Part shown: piece by piece, positions 50,541 to 59,672 of the stretch
How the letters are laid out: each line of letters begins with the position of its first letter
How positions within the stretch are numbered: the first letter of the stretch is position 1
NCBI RefSeq assembly: GCF_902825235.1
Contig: NZ_CADEAJ010000001.1
Location: 429,562-493,561, forward strand
Direction of reading: 5' to 3'
Source of the DNA: Bartonella vinsonii subsp. vinsonii
Lineage (GTDB): Bacteria; Pseudomonadota; Alphaproteobacteria; Rhizobiales; Rhizobiaceae
DNA: 64,000 bases
Program-made: the position numbers and the translations under genes
The notes under the pieces: model-generated
What the model was told of the DNA's origin: nothing
What the model saw: only the letters and a program-made list of their open reading frames with translations
Databases searched by the model: none

Positions 50541-51024
50541 GATTTTGGGCTTTTTAACTTTGATTTTTATCCCTTTTAATTATAGTAAGTGGGCATTCAC
50601 TTTAGAAGATTTTGTTTGGTATGTTATGCTTCATCTCTTTAAATTCTTATATGCTGTGCTGTAAAATATTGTCCTTTAGGATCTTTAGAGGCATATTCAT
50701 GCATCTTAAAGAGGCAGTGTTTTTTTGTCTCAACGTTGTGCAGAACTGTAAAGTTGAAGAGAAGAGGTAAGGACTGAATTTGTCTTATGTGCCTGTGAAG
50801 TGAATTCACTCAAGGGCGTTGTGGAATCCACGAGGAGAGACCAATCGATCATCAGATTGGTCTTAAAATATTCTCATTTTTTAGAATGAGAAGGAGATCT
50901 ATTTTAGACAAAATGATGATGGTGTTTTGTCACCTTTTGTTGAAGCTATAGAAAAATGCCCGACTCAAAGAAGCATTAAAGGGCTGGGACGATCATTAAG
51001 AGGCTGGTTGTTGGGGTTGTGTTG
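50541..51024. other. Intergenic region with two adjacent hairpins
   Basis: About 480 bp between convergent genes. Besides the hairpin pair at 50838-50892, no gene or known RNA was recognised. Confidence 0.5.
50838..50892 (+). terminator. Two tandem stem-loops, possible terminator
   Basis: The first stem has perfect 9-bp arms (AGACCAATC 50838-50846 with 50855-50863). The second has 8-bp arms (TTCTCATT 50871-50878 with 50885-50892) and a short T-rich loop. They lie 300 bp after the adaptor gene, so they may end its transcript or belong to an unlisted small RNA. Strand is uncertain. Confidence 0.4.
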
Positions 51025-51309
51025 TTAATTTTTGCGCATCAGCAAGAAGCTTGCTAAAACGATGCTTGCGGCTAATGCAATGGTTTTTTTAGGATTTTCT
51101 TTGGCTTTTTTCTTCCATTGTGTCGCATGTTCATTAAGGTGGTAAAGTGCATGCTGGCCTTTTTGTTTCCATGTGTCAAGCGTATCAGAGATGGTCTCAA
51201 AGCTGCTGTTGTTGGAATGCCATGGGCTCGTGGAGCTCAGTTCATTTTTTAATTGTGCAATGCGTTTTTTAATTTTAGCATTTTTGGAGTGGGTCGAAAA
51301 TAGACACAT
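51025..51309 (-). CDS. Small ElaB/YqjD-like membrane-anchored protein
   Basis: A 94-residue protein with a polar, helical N-terminal part and a C-terminal membrane helix preceded by KKKAKENPKKTIALAAS and ending LLMRKN. This layout is that of DUF883 proteins (ElaB/YqjD), which tether ribosomes to the inner membrane under stress in E. coli. Sequence similarity outside the anchor is weak, so function is only inferred. Confidence 0.65.
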   Translation of the reverse strand: MCLFSTHSKNAKIKKRIAQLKNELSSTSPWHSNNSSFETISDTLDTWKQKGQHALYHLNEHATQWKKKAKENPKKTIALAASIVLASFLLMRKN

Positions 51310-51548
51310 CTGTTGACTCCTTTATATTTTATAGTGTTTTACGACAGTTGAAATGATATTCAGGGTTTTTGTATAACGGCTTGATGATGGAAAGGTTGCA
51401 TTGATTGCATTGCTTGTTGGCATGTGAGAGCAGGTGGAAGTTTTGGTACGATGTGGCAATTTTCTTTTATTCCTTTTTAAAATTGTACTATGGCAGGCGT
51501 TGCCATAATGATGATCAAGAGCGCTGTTTTTGAAAATTTGAGGATTTG

Positions 51549-52790
51549 ATGAGCACAACCTATTCTTTCTCTAAACCTCTTGAGCGCCGCCGATCTGTTG
51601 CGGTTGCAGTTGGTGATGTGATGGTTGGTGGTTTGAGCCCCATAGTTGTGCAGTCAATGACAAATACTGATACTGCTGATGTTGATGCAACTGTTGCGCA
51701 AGTTGCTGCCCTTTGGCAAGCAGGTTCGCAATTGGTTCGGATTACCGTTGATCGTGATGAAGCTGCTGCTGCTGTGCCAAAAATACGAGAACGATTGGAG
51801 CGGTTAGGCTTTTTTGTGCCATTGGTGGGGGACTTTCATTATATTGGTCATAAGCTATTATCAGATCATCCTTCTTGCGCTGAAGCGCTTGCAAAATATC
51901 GCATTAATCCTGGAAATGTTGGTTTTGGTGTGAAAAAGGATCGGCAATTTGCGGAAATTATCGAAATTGCTTGTCGGTATCGAAAACCTATTCGTATTGG
52001 TGTGAATTGGGGTTCTCTTGATAATGTATTATTGACACGGCTTATGGATGAAAATGCACAACAGGAAAATCCCTTATCTGTTGTTGAGGTTATGCGGGAA
52101 ACTGTTGTTCAATCGGCTTTGCTTTCGGCTGCTTTCGCTGAAGAGTTGGGTTTGGGACGTGATCGCATTATTCTTTCTGCCAAAGTGAGTGATGTTCAAG
52201 ATCTCATTGCTGTTTACTGCTCTTTAGCAGAGCGTTGTGATTATGCGCTCCATTTGGGATTGACAGAAGCAGGGATGGGAACAAAGGGGGTGGTTGCTTC
52301 TTCCGTAGCTTTGGGGATTTTGTTACAGCAAGGAATTGGCGATACAATTCGTATTTCATTAACACCTGAACCCGGTGGAGATCGGACACGAGAAGTGAGG
52401 GTGGGGCAAGAACTTTTGCAAGTGATGGGGTTTCGGCAATTTTTGCCTGTTGTGGCCGCTTGTCCTGGATGTGGTCGTACGACCTCCACAGTGTTTCAGC
52501 AATTGGCACAAAAAATTGAAGCGGATTTATACAAAAATATGCCCCTCTGGCGTGAAAAATACCCTGGGGTTGAAAGTTTAAAGGTTGCAGTGATGGGATG
52601 TATCGTAAATGGACCGGGAGAATCAAAACATGCCGATATTGGAATTTCATTGCCTGGAATGGGAGAAAGTCCAGCGGCACCTGTTTTTATTGAGGGCCAA
52701 AAGGTAAAGACTTTGCGTGGCAATCATATTGCTGAGGAATTTGAATCTCTTTTAAGTGACTATATTCATAAACGCTTTGGAAAAGAGTGA
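51549..52790 (+). CDS. ispG: 4-hydroxy-3-methylbut-2-enyl diphosphate synthase
   Basis: Iron-sulfur enzyme of the non-mevalonate isoprenoid pathway, turning MEcPP into HMBPP. The 413 residues include [18 protein letters not shown] near the start, the cluster cysteines in CPGCGRTT and GCIVNGPGE, and the final [10 protein letters not shown]. The ATG at 51549 follows TTGAGGA; a TTG one codon earlier is less likely. Confidence 0.96.
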   Translation: MSTTYSFSKPLERRRSVAVAVGDVMVGGLSPIVVQSMTNTDTADVDATVAQVAALWQAGSQLVRITVDRDEAAAAVPKIRERLERLGFFVPLVGDFHYIGHKLLSDHPSCAEALAKYRINPGNVGFGVKKDRQFAEIIEIACRYRKPIRIGVNWGSLDNVLLTRLMDENAQQENPLSVVEVMRETVVQSALLSAAFAEELGLGRDRIILSAKVSDVQDLIAVYCSLAERCDYALHLGLTEAGMGTKGVVASSVALGILLQQGIGDTIRISLTPEPGGDRTREVRVGQELLQVMGFRQFLPVVAACPGCGRTTSTVFQQLAQKIEADLYKNMPLWREKYPGVESLKVAVMGCIVNGPGESKHADIGISLPGMGESPAAPVFIEGQKVKTLRGNHIAEEFESLLSDYIHKRFGKE

Positions 52791-53254
52791 AACAAAACTG
52801 CTGTTTATCATGGACATCCCGTTGATTTATCATGAGAATTCCTTGTTTTTCAACGTGAATAATAACGCCAAATAGACGAAGATTGTCTTATCTTGAATCC
52901 TTTAAAATTACTTGATTGCACGCCATAAACGGAGTTTTTATGGAAGATAAGACACTGAAAAGGAAGTAGAATGTTTTTCATGAAGGCTCATGAGAGGGAT
53001 GCTGTAACATTGAGAACTAGCAAATAAAATAATGGAGACCAGTTTGTTTCTTCACAAAGGGAAGATGGTGGTGCTCAATGGTTTTACGGTTATACCCTTC
53101 ATAGATTCTATCGTGATATAGACTTTTGTGCCTTGAGAAAGGTTTATTAAACTTGAGAAATGTTTCTTAAAAAGTGCGTGAATTGACACAGAGAACAGCT
53201 TTTGTTTTGCAGAGCTATCTTCTGGTGTTTTGCTGTTGGTAAAACAGGGAGCTG
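52791..53254. other. Intergenic region between ispG and the polyprenyl synthase gene
   Basis: About 460 bp between convergent genes. It holds an 11-bp inverted repeat with a 49-nt loop (listed separately), with a nine-codon open frame behind a CGGAG box inside it. Nothing else was recognised. Confidence 0.5.
52884..52954. repeat. 11-bp inverted repeat with long loop
   Basis: TGTCTTATCTT at 52884-52894 is the exact reverse complement of 52944-52954. The right arm overlaps a tiny open frame (ATG at 52940, nine codons) that has a good ribosome-binding site, so pairing could hide that start. Function unknown. Confidence 0.45.
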
Positions 53255-54157
53255 TTAATTTTTGCGCGTTGCACTAAAATGGGCTGCTTGTTGGAGTGGT
53301 TTTGCTTTTTCACCAAATGGGCGTAGCAATGATTCTGCTTTAGCAATCAGTTCGTCTCGTTTTTTTTGCGTTTCTTGAATGCCATAAAGACGAACAAAGG
53401 TAGCTTTTTGAGCTGTTTCATCTTTACCAGCAGTTTTGCCTAAAACTTCACTGCTGGCGGTCACATCCAGAAGATCATCTGTTAATTGAAAGGCTAAACC
53501 AAGATATGTTCCAAAAGCAGCAAGTTTTTCCGTTAATTCTTGAGGCGCATTGCCGATGATTGCTCCTGCTTGGCAGGCAAAGCTTATAAGGGCGGCTGTT
53601 TTCATGCGTTGGAGAGTCATAATATTGGTGCTCTCTTGCGATGTTTTTTCTGCTTCAAGGTCAAGCATTTGGCCGCCTATCATACCGCCAAGTCCTGCGG
53701 ATTGTGCAAGAACTGTCATCAGTTTTATTCTCGTTTCAAAGGAGAGTGCAAAGGCTTTATGGGAAATGATTTCAAAGGCAAATGTCAAAAGAGCATTGCC
53801 CGCTAGAATTGCTGTTGCTTCATCAAATGCTTTGTGGACGGTGGGTTGTCCACGCCGAAGTGTGTCATTATCCATGGCTGGGAGATCATCATGAATGAGC
53901 GAGTAACAGTGTACACATTCTAAGGCACATGCAACATCAAGAGAGTGTTCAGGAGGGATATCAAAAAGTGCTCCACTTTGAATGACCAAAAAAGGACGCA
54001 AGCGTTTTCCACCATTTAAGACACCATAGCGCATGGCTTTGAGGAGGATTTCAGGACGGGCAATTTCACCATTTTCGATTTTGTTGCTTAATAACGCATC
54101 AAGTCGCTTTTCAATGCTACGACCATGTTGTGCAAGAAGGGTGGTAAATTCGTGCAT
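53255..54157 (-). CDS. ispA: Polyprenyl (farnesyl/geranylgeranyl) diphosphate synthase
   Basis: Prenyl chain elongation enzyme. The ATG at 54157 follows AAGGAAG and gives 300 residues; the frame is open 69 bp further upstream without support. The first aspartate-rich motif is HDDLPAMDND, the second LTDDLLD, and GGKRLRPFL is present near residue 50. Size and motif spacing fit short-chain IspA-type enzymes; product length is not provable here. Confidence 0.93.
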   Translation of the reverse strand: MHEFTTLLAQHGRSIEKRLDALLSNKIENGEIARPEILLKAMRYGVLNGGKRLRPFLVIQSGALFDIPPEHSLDVACALECVHCYSLIHDDLPAMDNDTLRRGQPTVHKAFDEATAILAGNALLTFAFEIISHKAFALSFETRIKLMTVLAQSAGLGGMIGGQMLDLEAEKTSQESTNIMTLQRMKTAALISFACQAGAIIGNAPQELTEKLAAFGTYLGLAFQLTDDLLDVTASSEVLGKTAGKDETAQKATFVRLYGIQETQKKRDELIAKAESLLRPFGEKAKPLQQAAHFSATRKN

Positions 54158-54540
54158 TCTTGCTTCCTTTATTTTTGCAAACTGAAGTAAAAAGAGAAAA
54201 GTGTCGTTTTTTCTTCTTTTAAACAATCTGCGTCGTTTTTTTATTAAAAAATCAATTTCTTTTTTGATCTTTAAGGCATACTGTATGCGGGTGCTGTCTT
54301 AAAGCCAAATAAAAAATGACGTGAAAATCTCATTAAAAGCTTTTCATCAAGGTGTAAAATGGTCAATTTTGAGCGTAACTTTATCATGTTTGTATCTTTT
54401 TTCATGAAGGTGCTGTCATTTTGACATTGCCTCTTCTTTCTTATCAGTGTATAAGACTGCTAGATTTTCTGATGTTATGGAAAGGCTGTATCATTTTTGA
54501 TACTGCCTGTTCTTTTTTAGTGGATTTGGAGTGTCTCTTT
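54158..54540. other. Divergent intergenic region and rpmF leader
   Basis: About 380 bp between the ispA-type gene and rpmF. It contains the stem-loop listed separately, near 54484-54507. Two short blocks with a common GTGCTGTC start (around 54290 and 54409) may be a degenerate repeat. Confidence 0.45.
54484..54507 (+). promoter_or_regulatory. Stem-loop in the rpmF leader
   Basis: The arms GGC-T-GTATCA and TGATAC-T-GCC pair over ten positions with one T-T mismatch and a TTTT loop, 33 bp before the L32 start. Ribosomal protein mRNAs often have leader structures for autogenous control. Here that is only an inference. Confidence 0.4.
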
Positions 54541-54720
54541 ATGGCTGTACCTAAACGAAAAACCTCTCCATCAAAGCGAGGTATGCGCCGTTCGGCTGAT
54601 GCCCTTAAGGCGCCGACTTATATCGAGGATAAAAATTCTGGTGAACTGCGTCGTCCCCATCATATCGATTTGAAAACTGGGATGTATCGCGGGCGTCAGG
54701 TTTTACCTGCTAAAGATTGA
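54541..54720 (+). CDS. rpmF: 50S ribosomal protein L32
   Basis: A 59-residue basic ribosomal protein. The sequence starts [22 protein letters not shown] and ends [15 protein letters not shown]. The ATG at 54541 follows GGAG at 8 bp; the frame is open further upstream but the L32 start is unambiguous. The zinc cysteines seen in some L32 proteins are absent, as usual in this group. Confidence 0.97.
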   Translation: MAVPKRKTSPSKRGMRRSADALKAPTYIEDKNSGELRRPHHIDLKTGMYRGRQVLPAKD

Positions 54721-55239
54721 AATTCTTCTCTCTATCAGTGGTAAGATTTATTTGATTCCACAAATAAGTTATATGCATAAACAGAGTATGCTGTTCGATA
54801 TTCTTTTCAATGGGGATTTGAAAAGAAAGTTTTCCCTTTTGGTCATGCGATGGATTTTATGGCTTCTTTCTCTTCTCGCCTGTTAGAGAGCTCCTTTTTA
54901 TTGCCTGATAAATGACTTGAAGGATTTTTGTGCGCTATGGCGTATGCTGAGAGAGTGTGGTAAAAGCTTCTCCCTCGAGGAATTCGGCTCCGGACAAGTA
55001 TTTTCCTCAATCACGCATATGCATTGAGAGTTCCAAAAGGGCAATCGGAATATCAAATTTTACCATGAGATATAAGGCTGTGATGCCAATTATATCACGC
55101 TCATTCCACCAATAATAGAGTGTTGAATAACAACATTTGGCAGGCTTCTAACTTCTTTTGTCACGAAAAATGCATGAATTATAAAACAAAACCAGCAGAG
55201 CGCCGGTTTTGTTGTGATAAAAATATCTTAGTCTAATGA
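54721..55239. other. Intergenic region between rpmF and carD
   Basis: About 520 bp, ending in the carD terminator. On the minus strand 46 sense codons run between TAG (55148-55150) and TGA (55007-55009), with a stretch CYSTLYYWWNERDIIG, and the same frame goes on for 23 codons. It may be a gene relic. I do not recognise it. Confidence 0.4.
55179..55213 (-). terminator. Intrinsic terminator of carD
   Basis: Arms 55185-55196 and 55202-55213 pair over 12 positions (one G-U in the minus-strand RNA) with a five-base loop, followed by TTTTAT. It starts 27 bp beyond the carD stop. Confidence 0.75.
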
Positions 55240-55821
55240 TTATGCAGCATAAACATTACCGTTTGCATTTTTTTCATCTCTCTCAGATTTAAATTCATGC
55301 TTTGGTTTGTTTGAGAGATGCATCTCTATAAGATTGATAGCTTCTGTTTCAGAAAGATTATTAATAACAGCTATTTCACGCGCCATCCGCTCAAGTGCGG
55401 CGGTATAAAGTTGACGCTCAGAATAAGATTGTTCAGGCTGCACGTTCGAGCGAAAAAGATCACGCACCACTTCAGCGATACAAATAAGATCTCCCGAATT
55501 GATTTTCGCATCATATTCTTGCGCACGGCGTGACCACATGGTTCGTTTAACGCGTGCTTTTCCGTGTAAGATTTTTAAGGCGCGTTCAACGGAATCACCA
55601 GCGGATAGTTTGCGCATTCCAACGGAAATGGCTTTAGCAATGGGCACTTTGACGTCCATTTTATCTTTTGCAAAATGAATGACAAAGAGTTTTAATTTAT
55701 GTCCTGCAACTTCTTGATCTTCAATCGCAATAATCTGGCCTACTCCATGGCTAGGGTAGACGATATATTCAGAGGTTGCAAATCCTTTAGCATTGGAGGA
55801 CGTTCCGTGCTGGGATGCCAT
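55240..55821 (-). CDS. carD: CarD/CdnL-family transcriptional regulator
   Basis: RNA-polymerase-binding regulator that stabilises open complexes, best known at rRNA promoters. The 193 residues have the N-terminal RNAP-interaction domain (YIVYPSHGVGQIIAIEDQEVAGH, then FAKDKMDVKVPI) and a helical DNA-binding part with RTMWSRRAQEYDAKINSGDL. The ATG at 55821 is clear. Together with fdxA next to it this is a standard Rhizobiales neighbourhood. Confidence 0.93.
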   Translation of the reverse strand: MASQHGTSSNAKGFATSEYIVYPSHGVGQIIAIEDQEVAGHKLKLFVIHFAKDKMDVKVPIAKAISVGMRKLSAGDSVERALKILHGKARVKRTMWSRRAQEYDAKINSGDLICIAEVVRDLFRSNVQPEQSYSERQLYTAALERMAREIAVINNLSETEAINLIEMHLSNKPKHEFKSERDEKNANGNVYAA

Positions 55822-56126
55822 ATCTTAGTTTACTCCCTTTATGACCAATAAATGTACCGGAAAACAGGCTATAAACCTGAGGGTTGAGTGCTCTTTAACC
55901 AAGTATATTATACTAATTGAATGAGCATAAAAGCTGAGTACTTTTAAATCCAACAAAAATAAATTGCTTTATAAAAATAAAGCAAAAAACAATACTTAGA
56001 AAGATGACCATGTTAAAATAATATTAACACCAAACTTTAAAAGAATCAATCATTTCGCTTAAGAATTTTTCTTTTTAAAAAAGAATGTTCTCAACTTTTT
56101 GGGGGAGCAGAAGAGGGCTTATAGAG
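55822..56126. other. Intergenic region between carD and fdxA
   Basis: About 305 bp that should hold the carD promoter. It is AT-rich, with a loose inverted A/T-rich run near 56065-56090. No gene is seen. Confidence 0.5.
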
Positions 56127-56465
56127 TTATTCGCTACTTCCTGGATTTTCTGAAAAATACTTTTCTAATTTATTGGCAACGCCATCCATTTCTTTTGCTT
56201 GAGGAAGAGGATCTTTTCGGGTGGTTAAGTTAGGCCATTTGTTCGCATAATGAAGATTAAGCTCTAACCATTTCTCTAGACCTGGTTCTGTATCAGGTTT
56301 AATAGCTTCCGCTGGGCATTCTGGCTCGCAGACACCGCAATCGATACATTCATCGGGATGAATGACAAGCATATTTTCGCCTTCATAAAAACAATCAACA
56401 GGGCAAACTTCAACGCAATCTGTATATTTGCAATGAATGCAGTTGTCGGTTACTACATAGGCCAA
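56127..56465 (-). CDS. fdxA: Seven-iron ferredoxin FdxA
   Basis: Small electron carrier with one [3Fe-4S] and one [4Fe-4S] cluster. In the 112 residues the ligands fall at Cys9, 17, 21 and 25 in the first half and Cys40, 43, 46 and 50 in the second ([12 protein letters not shown]). The C-terminal extension with [12 protein letters not shown] is typical of Rhizobiales FdxA. The redox partner is unknown. Confidence 0.94.
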   Translation of the reverse strand: MAYVVTDNCIHCKYTDCVEVCPVDCFYEGENMLVIHPDECIDCGVCEPECPAEAIKPDTEPGLEKWLELNLHYANKWPNLTTRKDPLPQAKEMDGVANKLEKYFSENPGSSE

Positions 56466-56483
56466 GATCGAACTCCATCTTTT

Positions 56484-58031
56484 TTAATGATCTTTAGAAG
56501 AAACTGTATGGGGGTCTTTATCCTTCGTGAGTTGATCGCGTAGCGCAGCTAATTTTGCAAAAGGAGAATCAGGATTAGGGCGTTTTTCTTTTTGAAAGGA
56601 TTTATGATTGGCACGCTTGGTAAGGGGTTTATGAGACTTATAAGAGTGTTTCCCGTGTGATACGTTTTCTTGAGGGGTGGTTTCATTTGCGTTTCCCCCT
56701 TTTTTGAAAGCCTTTTTCGGTTTGTTTTGTCCCCTGTGCCCCGATTTATCACGTTTTTTGTGTGCAGAGTGGTGAAATTGAGGATGATAACGCCACAATA
56801 AAATAACTTTCTCTTCTGCTGTAGTGCGTTTTTGTTTGGCAAAATCACCAACAGGTTCAGCCGCCGGTAAGCAATTTGTGCTCCCTTGCTGTGTTTTAAC
56901 ACAAGGAGACGAAGTTTCTTCCTCTCCTGCTGTTTTTGAGGCTTTCATCGTTTGCCATTGATCACCAACACATTCTGCTGCTGGAATATGTTGTGTACGC
57001 ATCCTTGTATGAGCAGAGCTTTGCTGTGCAAGAAGATGTTGTTCAAAAACAGTATTGCTTATGGGTTGCGATTGATAGCCAAGCCCTTTAAGAATTTCTT
57101 CCATATCGGTTCCATTGGCCCCAAGAATGGACATCATTGCGGATGTGACAAAAAAACTTTTGCCATCATAGGCGCCATCGGGCTTTGGTTCACTCCCTTG
57201 TTTCCAATGAAGCGTGGGGCGTATCAGGTTGGCAAGGCGTTCTAAAATATCAATGCGTACAGCACGTTGCCCTAAGATTCGATAACCGGCTAATTGATAA
57301 AATTGGCGATTATAGGTAGGATCCACAGCTAGGGAAGTGCGTCCAGCAGCTAACGCGGAAAAAATTTCACCCATACCCGTTTGATCATGCCCCTCATTTT
57401 GAAGGCTCCACAACAGCGTAATTGCTTGGACAGGAGCGGGTTTAAGTATTGCTGCAACATAGACGTGAAAAGCGCCAAAACGAACCCCAAGTTGCCGCAG
57501 AACTGCACGCGATTCTTGGTCAAGATTTTTTACAACGGTGGCAACTTCTCGACGTGGTAATATTCCTAAAGCGTTGACAAGTTGTAAGGCAAGACCGCTT
57601 GTTGAATCCGTCAAGCTATCGGCATTGCGCAAATCAAATAGCGGCTTTAAAGCCGTTTCAAAATGAAAAGTAACAAAACGCTCTAACCGTTTTATCACAT
57701 TATCCCGCGCTTCTCCCATTAATTGCGTATCTGCTAAAACAATGAGTTTGGGTTTTAAAAAATCTTCCGTTGCAACAAGTTGCCCTACAGGTTGACCAAT
57801 CCAGCGCACAATTCCATCAGAACTGAGTGTAAAATCTCCATTAGCAGAAGCACAAAAACGCGCTGCACGTTTAGAAAAAGCAAGAACTAAATTTTCATTA
57901 TCGGCTGAATTTTGTCTCTCAGTGGTTTGATCGGTCTGGTTTTTGTTAGCATAAAAACGAAAACCTTCAAACTTACCATTTCCATTTTTTTCAATAAGAA
58001 TATCATTCTGTGGAACAATCTTGCTATCCAT
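56484..58031 (-). CDS. Helicase-related protein, C-terminal half only
   Basis: A 515-residue protein matching, from memory, the C-terminal region of the roughly 1000-residue helicase-like protein encoded before fdxA and carD in rhizobia. Shared features are LSSDGIVRWIGQPVGQL, RRSLDQESRAVLRQLGVRFGAF-like wording around residue 185, and GQRAVRIDILERLANLIRP. No Walker A, DExH or motif VI is present, so the helicase motor is missing. The last 90 residues are very basic, suggesting nucleic-acid binding. The ATG at 58031 is preceded by AGAAAG. Function unknown. Confidence 0.7.
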   Translation of the reverse strand: MDSKIVPQNDILIEKNGNGKFEGFRFYANKNQTDQTTERQNSADNENLVLAFSKRAARFCASANGDFTLSSDGIVRWIGQPVGQLVATEDFLKPKLIVLADTQLMGEARDNVIKRLERFVTFHFETALKPLFDLRNADSLTDSTSGLALQLVNALGILPRREVATVVKNLDQESRAVLRQLGVRFGAFHVYVAAILKPAPVQAITLLWSLQNEGHDQTGMGEIFSALAAGRTSLAVDPTYNRQFYQLAGYRILGQRAVRIDILERLANLIRPTLHWKQGSEPKPDGAYDGKSFFVTSAMMSILGANGTDMEEILKGLGYQSQPISNTVFEQHLLAQQSSAHTRMRTQHIPAAECVGDQWQTMKASKTAGEEETSSPCVKTQQGSTNCLPAAEPVGDFAKQKRTTAEEKVILLWRYHPQFHHSAHKKRDKSGHRGQNKPKKAFKKGGNANETTPQENVSHGKHSYKSHKPLTKRANHKSFQKEKRPNPDSPFAKLAALRDQLTKDKDPHTVSSKDH

Positions 58032-58580
58032 GATCAATTTCTTTCTCAGTGCAACACACTGGTAAAAAGCTTATTCTTTACAATCCTATCATTGTGTTGC
58101 TCCTTTAACACGTTTGTTACGTTTGCTTCAATCATTCTTGTCGTTTTTTGATGCTTTAATTTGCGCTATTTCCTTTTTCATTCATGTTTCATTCATTCGG
58201 TATGCTTTATACGCATCACACCTGTTGATTGTATTGCCATGCTGTAAGCGTAAAATGATTCCTTCATGAAAAAGGCAAGATGAGTCGAAATGTAAAAAAA
58301 CAGTCTTTGGTTCGGCTGATCATTTTATTTAAGGAATGTTGTTTTTGTACACTCGCGCATTTCTTACCGGTGAGGGACATAGAGCAGAGTGTTTTTTGTT
58401 CATGAATCGGTGTCTTTTAACAAGAAGTTTTACAATTACCATAAAAAAACAATTGCGATTATAAATTTACACGTTAAAGTAGTGGCAAATGCAAGCAAGC
58501 AACTTTTACGTTCTTTTTGAGAAAGAATAATGATGTCGTTACCAAATCAATTTTGATATTTTTAATCGCAAGGGGTTATT
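58032..58580. other. Divergent region between the helicase-related gene and rpoH
   Basis: About 550 bp. On the minus strand a strong AAAGGAG (58100-58106) and ATG (58092) open only four codons before TAA, 60 bp ahead of the helicase-related start. No helicase motif coding remains. The rpoH-proximal part should carry its promoter; TTGCGA near 58452 is a weak -35 candidate. Confidence 0.45.
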
Positions 58581-59492
58581 ATGGGTAATCTTTCAAATGC
58601 TGTTTATAAAAGCAGCAAAAATTATAGCGACGCAGACAAAAGCTTGGGACGTAATATGATGCGTTCCGCTATGCAAGCGCCTTATCTTGAACGAGAAAAA
58701 GAACATGATTTGGCTCTGCGATGGAAAGACAAACGTGATGATGAAGCTATGCATCAAATTGCAGCAGCGCATATGCGTTTGGTCATTGCGATTGCTAACC
58801 GTTTTAAACGTTTCAAAATGCCATTGGGGGATCTGGTGCAAGAGGGGTATGTGGGCCTGCTAGAAGCTGCTGCGCGTTTCGAGCCTGATAGGGAGGTGCG
58901 TTTTTCGACTTATGCAACATGGTGGATACGCGCTTCTATTCAAGATTATATTTTACGAAATTGGTCTATTGTTCGAGGAGGAACCAGTTCTTCGCAAAAA
59001 GCACTTTTCTTTAATCTTCGGCGTTTGCGGGCCAAATTGGTGCAGGATGATAGTGCTCTTTCAAAACAAGATATCTTTCGCACAATCGCTGAAAAACTTG
59101 GTGTTTCCGTGCGTGATGTTGAAACCATGGATTTTCGTTTTTCGAGTTCTGATAATTCTTTGAGTGTTTCTGTTTCTGAAAACAGCGATAATCCCGTTGC
59201 TAAAATGGATGCTCTTGTGGATGATAGTCCTCTTCCTGATGCGTTAATTGAGCAAGTGATTGATGGTCAACGGCGCACACAATGGCTTTACGATGCATTG
59301 CAAATTCTTAATGAACGCGAGCTTGAAATTATTCGGTTCCGTCGTTTGAATGAAGAGGGAGCCACCTTAGAAGTTTTGGGTGAGAAGTTGGGAATCTCAA
59401 AAGAGCGGGTGCGCCAAATTGAAGCACGGGCTTTGCAAAAGTTACGCTCCGCCTTGCTTACCGTCAATCCAGCAGATGCTTATGATGTGTAA
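58581..59492 (+). CDS. rpoH: Heat-shock sigma factor RpoH (sigma-32)
   Basis: Alternative sigma factor for heat-shock genes. The 303 residues show region 2 (GDLVQEGYVGLLEAAARFEP and FSTYATWWIRASIQDYI), the RpoH box SQKALFFNLRRLR near residue 135 that sets it apart from RpoD, and region 4 with LEVLGEKLGISKERVRQIE. The ATG follows AAGGGGTT. A single stand-alone gene. Confidence 0.96.
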   Translation: MGNLSNAVYKSSKNYSDADKSLGRNMMRSAMQAPYLEREKEHDLALRWKDKRDDEAMHQIAAAHMRLVIAIANRFKRFKMPLGDLVQEGYVGLLEAAARFEPDREVRFSTYATWWIRASIQDYILRNWSIVRGGTSSSQKALFFNLRRLRAKLVQDDSALSKQDIFRTIAEKLGVSVRDVETMDFRFSSSDNSLSVSVSENSDNPVAKMDALVDDSPLPDALIEQVIDGQRRTQWLYDALQILNERELEIIRFRRLNEEGATLEVLGEKLGISKERVRQIEARALQKLRSALLTVNPADAYDV

Positions 59493-59672
59493 ATGCTTGA
59501 GAGTTTCTCGAGAAAATCTGGATTGGGTATGGAATATTAGGGGGAGGAAAAGTGCACGAGTGAAACTGGTTTTAAAGGTTAAGCAGATTTTTGTAGAAGA
59601 TGTCTCACCGAGCCAAGGGATAAGGGGGGAGGAGGGAATCAAGAGTGCAGAAAATCATGAAGAAAGGTGAAG

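Noticed and set aside
54421..54540. 40-residue extension of L32
   Set aside because: The universal L32 start falls at the ATG at 54541 behind GGAG; the upstream part is leader RNA.
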